From: DASXYG01 sp036502625
GTDB lineage: Bacteria > Actinomycetota > Actinomycetes > Streptosporangiales > Streptosporangiaceae
Length of the DNA stretch: 64,000 bases
Assembly (NCBI GenBank): GCA_036502625.1
Contig: DASXYG010000016.1
Span: 85,742-149,741, forward strand
Direction: 5' to 3'
Made by a program: the position numbers and the translations under genes. Shown here one piece after another: positions 7,679-15,399 of the stretch. The notes under the pieces are model-generated. The model saw only the letters and a list, made by a program, of their open reading frames with translations. It did no database searches and had not been told where the DNA came from. Each line of letters opens with the position of its first letter. The first letter of the stretch is position 1.

Positions 7679-9883
7679 GTGACCGATCTCGACGAGCCGC
7701 TGCGGCGGGTGCTTGGCGACAAGACCGCGAAGGTGCTGGAGTCCAAGCTGTCCCTGCGAACCGTCGGTGACCTCCTGCGCCATTACCCCAGGAGGTACGC
7801 GCGCCGCGGCGACCTCACCGACCTCGCCGGGCTGCGCGAGGGGGAGCACGTCACGGTGGTCGCCGAGGTGCTCGACCGCCGCCAGCGCACCATGCGCAAC
7901 CGCCCCGGCGCGATCGTCGACGTCACGGTGTCCGACGGCCAGGGCCGCCTCGACCTCGTGTTCTTCTTCAAGTCGCCGCACCGCATGCCGCGCCAGATCG
8001 CCGCGCTGCGCCGCGGCAGCCGCGGCCTGTTCTCCGGCAAGGTCTCGTCGTACCAGGGCCGCCGCCAGCTCGCCCACCCGGAGTTCGAGCTGTTCCCCGA
8101 CACCGACGAGCTCGGCGAGGACGCCATGGCGCAGGCCGCCGAGTTCGCGGCCGAGCTCATCCCGGTCTACCCCGCGGCCGACGGCCTGCCATCCTGGAAG
8201 ATCGCCTCCGCCGTCCGCATGGTGCTCGACCCGCTGTCCCTCGACGACGACCCGGTCCCCGAGTCCGTACGGGACGGGCACCACCTGCTCGGCCAGGCGG
8301 AGGCGTTCGAGAAGATCCACCGCCCGCGCGACCCGGCCGACGTCACCCGGGCGCGCACCCGCCTGAAGTGGGACGAGGCGCTGGTCGTGCAGGTGGCGCT
8401 GGCGCAGCGGCGGCGGGCGGCCATCGCGCTGCCCGCCCGGCCGCGCCCGCGCGGCGAGGACGGCCTGCTCGCCGCGTTCGACGCCCGGCTGCCGTTCACG
8501 CTCACCGGCGGCCAGCGCGAGGTCGGCGAGCTGCTCGCCGCCGACCTCGGCGGCGACCACCCCATGCACCGGCTGTTGCAGGGCGACGTCGGGTCCGGCA
8601 AGACCGTCTGCGCGCTGCGCGCCATGCTCCAGGTGGTCGACGCCGGCGGCCAGGCCGCGCTGCTCGCCCCGACCGAGGTCCTCGCGCAGCAGCACCACCG
8701 GTCGATCACCGCGCTGCTCGGCCCGCTGGCCGAGGCCGGCCAGCTCGGCGGCGACGACCAGGGCACCCGCGTAGCGCTGCTGACCGGGTCGCAGGGCGCC
8801 GCGGCCCGCCGCGCCGCGCTGCTCGACGTCGCGTCCGGCGCCGCCGGCATCGTGGTCGGCACCCACGCCCTGATCCAGGAGCACGTCCAGTTCGCCGACC
8901 TCGGCTTCGTCGTCGTCGACGAACAGCACCGCTTCGGCGTCGAGCAGCGCGACGCCCTGCGCGAGAAGGCCGGCGACGGCCGGCCGCACGTCCTCGTCAT
9001 GACCGCCACCCCCATTCCCCGTACGGTCGCGATGACCGTCTACGGCGACCTCGACACGGTCGTCCTCGGGCAGCTCCCCGAGGGCCGGTCGCCGATCGCC
9101 ACGCACGTGGTCCCGGCCGCCGAGCGCCCGCGCTACCTGGAGCGCGCCTGGGAGCGCATCCGCGAGGAGGTCGCCGCCGGCCACCAGGCGTACGTCGTGT
9201 GCCCGCGCATCGGCGAGGGCGACACCGGCGACGGCCCCGACGAACCGCCCGCCGACGAGACCGCCCGCCGCCCGCCGCTCGCGGTGGCCGACATCGCGCC
9301 GATGCTGGCCGAGGGCCCGATGAAGGGGCTGCGCCTCGGCGTGCTGCACGGCCGCCTGCATCCGGACGAGAAGGACGCCACGATGCGCGCGTTCGCGGCC
9401 GGGGAGATCGACGTCCTGGTGGCCACCACGGTGATCGAGGTCGGGGTCGACGTACCGAACGCCGCCGTCATGGTGATCATGGACGCCGACCGCTTCGGGG
9501 TGTCCCAGCTCCACCAGTTGCGCGGCCGCGTCGGCCGTGGCGCGGTGCCGGGGCTGGCGCTGCTGGTCACCGAGGCGCCGGAGGAGACGCCCGCGCGCGA
9601 GCGGCTCGCCGCGGTGGCCGCCACGACCGACGGCTTCGCGCTCTCCCGCGTCGACCTCGAACAGCGCCGCGAGGGTGACGTCCTCGGCGCCGCGCAGGCC
9701 GGCCGCCGCTCCAGCCTGCGCATGCTCACGCTGCTCGCCGACGAGGAGCTGATCACCGAGGCGCGCGGCGCCGCGGCCGAGCTGGTGGCCGGCGACCCTG
9801 AGCTCGGCGGCCACCCGGCGCTGGCCCGCGCCCTCGCCGAGATCCTCGACGACGACCGCGCCGACTACCTGGAGAAGACGTGA
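7679..9883 (+). CDS. recG: ATP-dependent DNA helicase RecG
   Basis: RecG remodels stalled replication forks and Holliday junctions. The 734-residue protein has an N-terminal wedge/OB region (about 60-160), Walker A GDVGSGKT near 302-309, the DEQH box at 414-417 (VVVDEQHRFGVEQRD), the MTATPIPRT motif III region, and the C-terminal helicase lobe with the Q-L-H-Q-L-R-G-R-V-G-R-G motif. The length is normal for actinobacteria. It starts at GTG 7679, about 54 bases after the MFS gene. Its position after the DhaL-type gene and before rsmD-coaD is conserved, apart from the rhomboid gene inserted after it. Confidence 0.96.
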   Translation: MTDLDEPLRRVLGDKTAKVLESKLSLRTVGDLLRHYPRRYARRGDLTDLAGLREGEHVTVVAEVLDRRQRTMRNRPGAIVDVTVSDGQGRLDLVFFFKSPHRMPRQIAALRRGSRGLFSGKVSSYQGRRQLAHPEFELFPDTDELGEDAMAQAAEFAAELIPVYPAADGLPSWKIASAVRMVLDPLSLDDDPVPESVRDGHHLLGQAEAFEKIHRPRDPADVTRARTRLKWDEALVVQVALAQRRRAAIALPARPRPRGEDGLLAAFDARLPFTLTGGQREVGELLAADLGGDHPMHRLLQGDVGSGKTVCALRAMLQVVDAGGQAALLAPTEVLAQQHHRSITALLGPLAEAGQLGGDDQGTRVALLTGSQGAAARRAALLDVASGAAGIVVGTHALIQEHVQFADLGFVVVDEQHRFGVEQRDALREKAGDGRPHVLVMTATPIPRTVAMTVYGDLDTVVLGQLPEGRSPIATHVVPAAERPRYLERAWERIREEVAAGHQAYVVCPRIGEGDTGDGPDEPPADETARRPPLAVADIAPMLAEGPMKGLRLGVLHGRLHPDEKDATMRAFAAGEIDVLVATTVIEVGVDVPNAAVMVIMDADRFGVSQLHQLRGRVGRGAVPGLALLVTEAPEETPARERLAAVAATTDGFALSRVDLEQRREGDVLGAAQAGRRSSLRMLTLLADEELITEARGAAAELVAGDPELGGHPALARALAEILDDDRADYLEKT

Positions 9884-9910
9884 GCCACGCCCCTCTGGCC
9901 GCCGGGAGCC

Positions 9911-9940
9911 TTTCCCGTCCGTCGCGCGTTCTTCTAGCGT
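9911..9940 (+). promoter_or_regulatory. Candidate promoter giving a leaderless rhomboid mRNA
   Basis: TTTCCC (9911-9916) and TAGCGT (9935-9940) are spaced by 18 bases. A start of transcription 7-8 bases after the -10 would fall on ATG 9948, and no ribosome binding site is present. The upstream GTG 9939 overlaps the -10 and is therefore disfavoured as a start. Confidence 0.42.
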
Positions 9941-9947
9941 GACCCGC

Positions 9948-10559
9948 ATGAACGAGCCCGGCACGAGCAGCCCCCTGGTGCACGGCGTCAAAGTGGCCGC
10001 GGGCATCGTCGCGTTCGTCGCCCTGCTGTGGATCATCGAGGGCGTCAACGCCGTCACCGGCGACTCCCTCATCCACCTCGGCATCATCCCGCGCACCATG
10101 GGCGGCCTCGAGGGCGTCGTCTTCGCCCCGTTCCTGCACGGCAGCTTCGGCCACATCGCGGCGAACACGCTGCCCCTGCTGATCCTCGGCTTCCTCGCGG
10201 CCGTACGCGGCACCCAAAGGTTCCTGGTCGCCAGCGTGATCATCATCCTGGTGAGCGGCCTCGGCGTGTGGCTCACCGCCGCGTCGGGCTCGGTCACCGT
10301 CGGCGCCAGCGGCCTCATCCTCGGCTACTTCGGCTACCTCCTGGCCCGCGGCCTGTTCGACCACAGCCTGGTCGACATCGCGATCGCCGTCGCGGTGGCC
10401 GTCTTCTACGGCACGCTCATCTTCGCCGTGCTCCCCGGCGCGTCCGGCATCTCCTGGCAGGCCCACCTGTTCGGGCTCATCGGCGGCGTGATCGCCGCGT
10501 GGGTCCAGCGCCGGCCGCGGCTGCGCGCCGCGCCGCCCCGCCCGTCGCTGGGCATCTGA
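9948..10559 (+). CDS. Rhomboid-family intramembrane serine protease
   Basis: This protein of about 203 residues has six predicted transmembrane helices and the rhomboid catalytic dyad: the nucleophile in GASG (Ser121, context TVGASGLILGYFGY) and His173 (WQAHLFGLIGG). The conserved H-x-x-x-N region is also present in HGSFGHIAANTLPLL. Rhomboids cleave membrane proteins within or near their transmembrane segments; the substrate here is unknown. ATG 9948 is chosen because a -10-like hexamer ends 7 bases upstream, consistent with a leaderless transcript. The gene interrupts the usual recG to rsmD adjacency. Confidence 0.88.
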   Translation: MNEPGTSSPLVHGVKVAAGIVAFVALLWIIEGVNAVTGDSLIHLGIIPRTMGGLEGVVFAPFLHGSFGHIAANTLPLLILGFLAAVRGTQRFLVASVIIILVSGLGVWLTAASGSVTVGASGLILGYFGYLLARGLFDHSLVDIAIAVAVAVFYGTLIFAVLPGASGISWQAHLFGLIGGVIAAWVQRRPRLRAAPPRPSLGI

Positions 10560-10585
10560 GCGTCCGGGCCGTCCGCCTCTGCGGC

Positions 10586-10591
10586 GATAAT
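10586..10591 (+). promoter_or_regulatory. Candidate -10 element for rsmD-coaD
   Basis: GATAAT matches the -10 consensus in five of six positions and lies 29 bases before ATG 10621. No clear -35 is visible upstream. Confidence 0.4.
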
Positions 10592-10620
10592 CGGGTGACC
10601 AGGCGTACGGAGGGGGAGCC

Positions 10621-11190
10621 ATGACTCGGGTGATCGCCGGGGCGGCGGGCGGCCGCCGGCTGGCCACACCGCCCGGCAAGGGCACCCGCCCCACCAGCGA
10701 CCGCGCGCGTGAGGGCCTGTTCTCCGCGGTCTGGGCGCGCCTGGGCGACCTCGACGGCGCCCGCGTCCTCGACGTCTACGCCGGGTCGGGCGCGGTCGGC
10801 CTGGAGGCGCTGTCCCGCGGCGCCGCGCACGTCCTGCTGGTCGAGTCCGACACCCGCGCGGCCCGGACGATCCGTACGAACGCCGCGTCCCTCGGCCTCC
10901 CGGGCGCGCGGGTCGCGGCCGACCGCGCCGAGCGCGTGCTGGCCGCCGTGCCCGACGGCGGCCCGTACGACCTGGTCTTCCTCGACCCGCCGTACGCCGT
11001 GGCCGACACCGCCGTCACCGCTCACCTGGAGGCGCTGCGCGACCACGGCTGGCTGGCCCCCGGCGCGGTCGTCGTGGTGGAGCGGGCGACCCGCGGCGCG
11101 GCGCTCGAATGGCCCGCGGGCTACGAACCGGACCGGGCCCGTCGCTACGGCGAGGCGACGCTCTGGTACGGTCGCGCCGCAGGTGCCTGA
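10621..11190 (+). CDS. rsmD: 16S rRNA (guanine966-N2)-methyltransferase RsmD
   Basis: RsmD methylates G966 of 16S rRNA during 30S assembly using SAM. The 189-residue protein opens with the family sequence TRVIAGAAGGRRLATPPGKGTRPTSDRAREG, then shows the SAM-binding VLDVYAGSGAVGLEALSRGA motif and the catalytic LDPPY motif near residues 120-124. GGAGGGGGA lies just before ATG 10621. It is followed at 70 bases by coaD, a pairing found in very many bacteria, and the two are probably one transcript. Confidence 0.94.
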   Translation: MTRVIAGAAGGRRLATPPGKGTRPTSDRAREGLFSAVWARLGDLDGARVLDVYAGSGAVGLEALSRGAAHVLLVESDTRAARTIRTNAASLGLPGARVAADRAERVLAAVPDGGPYDLVFLDPPYAVADTAVTAHLEALRDHGWLAPGAVVVVERATRGAALEWPAGYEPDRARRYGEATLWYGRAAGA

Positions 11191-11260
11191 GCCAATCGCC
11201 TGGGTCCAGTAGCGCCGGAGCTGTGGGCGCCGGGCAAGAGAACAAGGCGGGAGCGGTCGC

Positions 11261-11752
11261 GTGCTTCGAGTGGTGTGCCCCGGGTCCTTCGACCCCGTGA
11301 CGAACGGGCATCTGGACATCATCAGCCGTTCGGCCCGGCTCTACGACGAGGTGTGGGTCGCCGTCGGGATCAACGATTCCAAGCGCGGCCTGTTCACCGC
11401 CGACGAGCGCATCGACATGATCCGCGAAGTGACGTCCGACCACGACAACGTGCACGTGACGCGGTTCCGCGGGCTGCTCGTCGACTTCTGCCGGGAACAC
11501 GAGATCAACGCGATCGCCAAGGGCCTGCGCGCCGTCAGCGACTTCGACTACGAGTTGCAGCAGGCGCAGATGAACCACAGCATGGCCGGCATCGAGACGC
11601 TGTTCATGTCGACGAACCCGCTGTACTCCTTCCTGTCGTCCAGCCTGATCAAGGAGATCGCGAAGTTCGGCGGCGACGTCTCCGGAAGCGTGCCCGAGCT
11701 GGTGCGCGAGCGGCTGAGCGCGCGGGTCGCGGAGAACCAGAAGCAGGGCTGA
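11261..11752 (+). CDS. coaD: Phosphopantetheine adenylyltransferase CoaD
   Basis: CoaD joins ATP and 4'-phosphopantetheine to give dephospho-CoA, the penultimate step of CoA synthesis. The 163-residue protein has the nucleotidyltransferase motif GSFDPVTNGH (residues 8-17, with the T/HxGH element), the KGLRAVSDFDYE segment, and the STNPLYSFLSSSLIKEIA segment that carries the second ATP-binding motif. GTG 11261 has GGGAG upstream and gives the normal N-terminus. The gene follows rsmD. Confidence 0.96.
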   Translation: MLRVVCPGSFDPVTNGHLDIISRSARLYDEVWVAVGINDSKRGLFTADERIDMIREVTSDHDNVHVTRFRGLLVDFCREHEINAIAKGLRAVSDFDYELQQAQMNHSMAGIETLFMSTNPLYSFLSSSLIKEIAKFGGDVSGSVPELVRERLSARVAENQKQG

Positions 11753-11784
11753 CGCCCGTACGACGGCCCTCGTACGGCCTTGAG

Positions 11785-11814
11785 TTGGGTACGGTCCCCG
11801 GGGTTGGGTACCCT
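11785..11814 (+). promoter_or_regulatory. Candidate promoter for the yceD-rpmF-rnc-mutM cluster
   Basis: TTGGGT (11785-11790) and TACCCT (11809-11814) are 18 bases apart. The GTG start of yceD follows 11 bases after the -10, so the leader would be only a few bases long. No competing promoter is obvious in the 73-base gap after coaD. Confidence 0.42.
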
Positions 11815-11825
11815 GGGTCTTCGTT

Positions 11826-12449
11826 GTGCCGGACACCGGCGAGAGACCGACCCCACGAAAGCGAGTCACCCTGTCACCGCTTGACCCCCATGCGCCGTAT
11901 GTGATCGACACCCGATCGCTTGGCCGCTCGCCGGGGTCGATGCACAAGGTGAACCGGAAAGTGGCGGCCCCGGCCGATCTCGGTGTCGGGCTCGTCTCCG
12001 TCCCCGAGGGGATGGACGTCGAGCTGGACGTCCGGCTCGAGGCGGTCATGGAGGGCGTCCTCGTCTCCGGAACGGTGCGTGCGCCGTTCACCGGGGAGTG
12101 CGCCCGCTGCCTGGACCCGTTGGACTCGTTCGTCGAGGCCGACTACCAGGAGCTCTTCGTCTATCCCGACGACGAGTTCGAACCATCGGACTCCGCCGCC
12201 GAGGACGACGACGAGGTGAACCACCTCGAGGGCGATCTGCTCGACATCGAGCCGATGGTCCGCGACGCGGTGGTGCTCGCGCTGCCGCAACTGGCGCTCT
12301 GCCGGGACGACTGCCCCGGTCTGTGCCAGGAGTGCGGCGCGAAACTCGCCGAGGCCGGTCCCGAGCACGGCCACGACGACCGTGTCGACCCGCGATGGTC
12401 GGCACTCCATGCCCTGAAAGACCCGATGAACGACGACCAGGAGGGCTGA
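11826..12449 (+). CDS. YceD/DUF177 family protein
   Basis: This 207-residue protein belongs to the YceD (DUF177) family, usually encoded just before rpmF and linked to 23S rRNA accumulation and ribosome assembly. Characteristic parts are the ECARCL motif near residues 95-100, the acidic middle (SDSAAEDDDEVNHLEGD), the LDIEPMVRDAVVLALPQ segment, and the four-Cys cluster CRDDCPGLCQECG with Cys spacing suited to zinc. It starts at GTG 11826, and the stop is followed immediately by the GTG of rpmF. The precise function is not established. Confidence 0.9.
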   Translation: MPDTGERPTPRKRVTLSPLDPHAPYVIDTRSLGRSPGSMHKVNRKVAAPADLGVGLVSVPEGMDVELDVRLEAVMEGVLVSGTVRAPFTGECARCLDPLDSFVEADYQELFVYPDDEFEPSDSAAEDDDEVNHLEGDLLDIEPMVRDAVVLALPQLALCRDDCPGLCQECGAKLAEAGPEHGHDDRVDPRWSALHALKDPMNDDQEG

Positions 12450-12450
12450 C

Positions 12451-12639
12451 GTGGCCGTCCCGAAGCGGAAGATGTCGCGCAGCAACACGCGCTCGCGCCG
12501 ATCCCAGTGGAAGGCGTCGGCGCCCGCGCTCGTGCGCTGCCCGCAGTGCCGCGACCCCAAGCTGCCGCACGTCGCATGCCCGACCTGCGGAACCTACGGC
12601 GACCGTACGAACCGCCGGCAGGTCATCGAGCCTGCGTGA
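12451..12639 (+). CDS. rpmF: 50S ribosomal protein L32
   Basis: This 62-residue protein begins AVPKRKMSRSNTRSRRSQW and carries a zinc ribbon made of CPQC and CPTC, the C+ form of L32. GTG 12451 starts directly after the yceD stop, and the yceD 3' end GACCAGGAGG supplies the ribosome binding site. The yceD-rpmF pair is conserved across bacteria. In actinomycetes it is followed by rnc and mutM, as here. Confidence 0.96.
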   Translation: MAVPKRKMSRSNTRSRRSQWKASAPALVRCPQCRDPKLPHVACPTCGTYGDRTNRRQVIEPA

Positions 12640-12961
12640 CGCGTGGCTGAGTCCGTCGACCCCCGGTGGGGCCGGCGGACCGACGCCAAGTCGGGGCGGC
12701 CAGGCCGGTCGCCCCGTACCCTTGTACCGGGCGATGAAGGTGCGCCCGAGGCCGTGGTGGTCGCCGCGGATCCCGTACGACACCCGTGCGTATGGGATCC
12801 CGGCGTGCTCCTCGTCTTCGGATCCTCGCCATCGCCGCGCCCGTCCGCCGGATCGGCGGGCGAACGGTGGGGCGGGAAGCCGTCATTCGCTCATCCACGT
12901 TGCGCCGTCCGCGGGCCCCGGCCCGTAGGCGGTCTCCGGCGGTGATGAGGAGGCCACAGCC
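12640..12961 (+). other. Long rpmF-rnc intergenic leader
   Basis: These 322 bases contain no gene I can support. A frame from GTG 12643 to 12945 is open, but its third-position GC is clearly lower than that of the neighbouring genes and its product resembles nothing I know. The stretch holds a strong 12-bp hairpin at 12768-12800 and ends in GGAGG just before the rnc start. It most likely is the untranslated leader of rnc within the rpmF operon. Confidence 0.55.
12768..12800 (+). promoter_or_regulatory. Stem-loop in rnc leader, candidate RNase III autoregulation site
   Basis: GGATCCCGTACG (12768-12779) pairs with CGTATGGGATCC (12789-12800), giving 12 pairs including one G-U, around a 9-base loop. 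It lies 161 bases before the rnc start. RNase III is known to cleave hairpins in its own mRNA in E. coli and in the Streptomyces absB operon, so this could be an equivalent site. No T-run follows, which argues against an intrinsic terminator. Confidence 0.5.
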
Positions 12962-13702
12962 GTGGCGAGCGGGAAGAACAACCGCGTAGAGGTCGTGCCC
13001 ATCGAGCGTGCACAGGACGAGCTCGGCGAGTCCCTCGGCGTCCGCATCGGCCTGCCGACGCTCGAGCGTGCGCTGACCCATCGGTCGTACGCCTACGAGC
13101 ACGGCGGCCTGCCCACCAACGAGCGCCTGGAGTTCCTCGGCGACTCGGTGCTCGGCCTCGTGGTGACCGACACGCTCTTCCGCGGCCACCCCGACCTCCC
13201 CGAGGGCCAGCTCGCGAAGCTGCGCGCCGCCGTGGTGAACATGCGGGCGCTCGCCGGGGTGTCGCGCGGCCTGAAGCTGGGCCACTACATCCGCCTCGGC
13301 CGCGGCGAGGAGGGCACCGGCGGGCGCGACAAATCCTCCATCCTGGCCGACACCCTGGAGGCCGTGATCGGCGCGGTCTACCTCGACCTCGGTCTCGGCG
13401 AGGCGTCGGCGCTGATCCACCGGCTGTTCGACCCCGTCATCGCGAAGTCGTCGCGGCTCGGCGCCGGGCTCGACTGGAAGACCTCGCTGCAGGAGCTGAC
13501 CGCGTCGGAGGAGCTCGGCGTCCCCGAGTACCTCGTCGACGAGAGCGGCCCCGACCACATGAAGAGCTTCCGCGCGTCGGTCCGCGTGGCCGGCCACCAG
13601 TACGGCGCGGGCGAGGGCCACAGCAAGAAGGAAGCCGAGCAGCAGGCCGCGGAGGCCGCGTGGACCGCGATCCGCGCGGGCCTCGACGGCCAGGCGGGCT
13701 GA
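12962..13702 (+). CDS. rnc: Ribonuclease III
   Basis: RNase III cleaves double-stranded RNA in rRNA maturation and mRNA turnover; its Streptomyces counterpart AbsB also affects antibiotic production. The 246-residue protein has the endonuclease signature NERLEFLGDSVL at 53-64, the conserved DKSSILADTLEAVIGAVYLD stretch with acidic catalytic residues, and a C-terminal double-stranded RNA-binding domain ending KKEAEQQAAEAAW. GTG 12962 is preceded by GAGGAGG. The next gene, mutM, follows after 26 bases. Confidence 0.96.
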   Translation: MASGKNNRVEVVPIERAQDELGESLGVRIGLPTLERALTHRSYAYEHGGLPTNERLEFLGDSVLGLVVTDTLFRGHPDLPEGQLAKLRAAVVNMRALAGVSRGLKLGHYIRLGRGEEGTGGRDKSSILADTLEAVIGAVYLDLGLGEASALIHRLFDPVIAKSSRLGAGLDWKTSLQELTASEELGVPEYLVDESGPDHMKSFRASVRVAGHQYGAGEGHSKKEAEQQAAEAAWTAIRAGLDGQAG

Positions 13703-13728
13703 CCACCGGCGATCGGGGAGGGGCGGCC

Positions 13729-14637
13729 GTGCCGGAGCTTCCGGAGGTCGAGGTCGTACGCACCGGCCTGGCGCGGTGGGTGGCCGGGCGCCGGGTGGCG
13801 TCGGTGGAGGTCCTGCACCCGCGCGCGATCCGGCGCCACGTCCCGGGCCCGGCCGACTTCGCGGCGCGGCTGACCGGCCGGGTGTTCGGCGAGGCGCGGC
13901 GGCGCGGCAAGTACTTCTGGGTCCCGCTGGGCGACCCCGCCGACTCCGCGCTGCTCGGCCACCTCGGCATGAGCGGCCAGATGCTCGTCGGCGACCCCGG
14001 CCGGCCGCGTGAGAAGCACCTCCGGGTGCGGTTCACCTTCGACGACGGCGGCGGCGACCTCCGCTTCGTCGACCAGCGCACGTTCGGGGGCCTGCTCGTC
14101 GCCGACCTCGTGCCGGACGCCGCGGCCACCACCCACGACGCCGCGCTCCTCCCTCTACCCATCGCGCACATCGCCGCCGACCCGATGGACCCCGCGTTCG
14201 ACGACGAGGCGTTCACCACGGCGCTGCGCCGGCGCGACACGGAGATCAAGCGCGCGCTGCTCGACCAGTCGCTGATCAGCGGCGTCGGCAACATCTACGC
14301 CGACGAGGCGCTGTGGCGCGCCCGCCTGCACGGCCGCCGCCCGACCCGTACGCTCACCCGGCCCGAGATCGCCCGGGTGCTCGCGGCGGTGCGCGAGGTG
14401 ATGGGCGCGGCGCTGGCGTCCGGCGGCACGAGCTTCGACAGCCTGTACGTCAACGTCAACGGGGAGAGCGGCTACTTCGACCGGTCGCTGGAGGCGTACG
14501 GCCGCGAGGGCGAGCCGTGCCGGCGCTGCGGCACCCCGATCCGCCGCCAGGCGTTCATGAACCGGTCGTCGTATTTCTGTCCGCACTGCCAGCCGGTTCC
14601 GCGTCGCCGGGTGCCCGCCGCGCGGCCCGTTTCCTGA
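13729..14637 (+). CDS. mutM: Formamidopyrimidine-DNA glycosylase
   Basis: MutM removes 8-oxoguanine and other oxidised purines from DNA and nicks the abasic site. GTG 13729 gives the obligatory N-terminus M-PELPEVE, in which the Pro is the catalytic nucleophile after Met removal. GGGGAGGGG is a good ribosome binding site, so longer upstream starts are rejected. Further signatures are GHLGMSGQML, KRALLDQSLISGVGNIYADEAL, and the C-terminal zinc finger C-R-R-C with C-P-H-C. The 302-residue length is normal. Its 3' end overlaps the convergent DedA gene by 83 bases. Confidence 0.96.
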   Translation: MPELPEVEVVRTGLARWVAGRRVASVEVLHPRAIRRHVPGPADFAARLTGRVFGEARRRGKYFWVPLGDPADSALLGHLGMSGQMLVGDPGRPREKHLRVRFTFDDGGGDLRFVDQRTFGGLLVADLVPDAAATTHDAALLPLPIAHIAADPMDPAFDDEAFTTALRRRDTEIKRALLDQSLISGVGNIYADEALWRARLHGRRPTRTLTRPEIARVLAAVREVMGAALASGGTSFDSLYVNVNGESGYFDRSLEAYGREGEPCRRCGTPIRRQAFMNRSSYFCPHCQPVPRRRVPAARPVS

Positions 14638-15217
14638 GGCGGCGGCGCACCCCCACGACGGCCAGCGCGGTGATCGTCGCGCTCACCATGACGGCGAGCG
14701 CGATGTGCACGACATCCGGCGGCAGCAGGTTGCCGCCCGCGTAGCCGATGAGCATCGCGGGCCCGGCCCACAGCGCCTCGGCGACCACCGCGCAGATCAG
14801 GAAGTGCCGCCCGTTGACGCCGAGGCGCCCGGCGCCGAGCGCGGCGGCCGTACGCCCGGCGGGCAGGTAGCGCGCGGCCACCAGGACGAGCACGCCATGG
14901 CGGGTGAACCGGCGTTCCCACCGCTCGATGCGGTCGGTGTCGTGGCGGGGCTCAAGGGCCCGGCGCCGCGCGCCGCGGGTGTGCGCGAGCCCGCGGCCGA
15001 GCCGGTATCCGGCCAGGTCGCCGACTGACGCGCCGAGCATTCCGGCGGCGAAGACCGGGACGGGGGACAGGTGGCCGGTCGCCGCGACCACCCCGGCGGC
15101 GATCATCGTGGCGCCGCTCGGCAGCACCGGCACGAACAGGTCGGCGGCGGCGATGCCGCAGAGCACGAGGTAGGCGAAGATCGGCACGGCCGGCAATGTG
15201 ATCGTCGACGCCAGCAT
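14555..15217 (-). CDS. DedA-family (VTT domain) membrane protein
   Basis: This protein of about 220 residues has several hydrophobic helices and the DedA/SNARE-associated pattern: VLPSGATMIAAGVVA, GASVGDLAGYRLGRGL, then FTRHGVLVLVAARYLPAGRTAAALGAGRLGV, which holds the conserved R-(x)3-P-(x)-G-R element. DedA proteins are thought to move lipids or support proton-motive homeostasis. ATG 15217 follows a GGGGGG tract at a workable distance; in-frame starts upstream give an atypical extension. The charged C-terminal tail overlaps the last 83 bases of mutM on the other strand, an unusual convergent overlap. Confidence 0.8.
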   Translation of the reverse strand: MLASTITLPAVPIFAYLVLCGIAAADLFVPVLPSGATMIAAGVVAATGHLSPVPVFAAGMLGASVGDLAGYRLGRGLAHTRGARRRALEPRHDTDRIERWERRFTRHGVLVLVAARYLPAGRTAAALGAGRLGVNGRHFLICAVVAEALWAGPAMLIGYAGGNLLPPDVVHIALAVMVSATITALAVVGVRRRLRKRAARRAPGDAEPAGSADRNTTTGS

Positions 15218-15399
15218 CCGATCGGCCCCCCACCCGTCCGCATTCGGTTCGGCCCGAAATCCCCCAATGGGCCGCATCACCAAACAGTTTCTGTGAAGCG
15301 AAGTATTCCGCACCGTACGCACGAACCCTGTGACGGGGCTGGACGGGCGCGTCTCCGTACGGGACGCCCCTGGTCAGGCGCCCCGTACGGGCCGGGTTC

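Noticed and set aside
4496..10318. Very long minus-strand open frame across the DhaL-type gene, MFS and recG
   Set aside because: It is antisense to recognisable genes. Its product is His/Arg/Gly-rich nonsense and comes from high GC plus the 54-bp repeat.
12643..12945. 100-codon open frame between rpmF and rnc
   Set aside because: Third-position GC is lower than in real genes here, no ribosome binding site precedes it, and the product is not recognisable. The region is better explained as the rnc leader.
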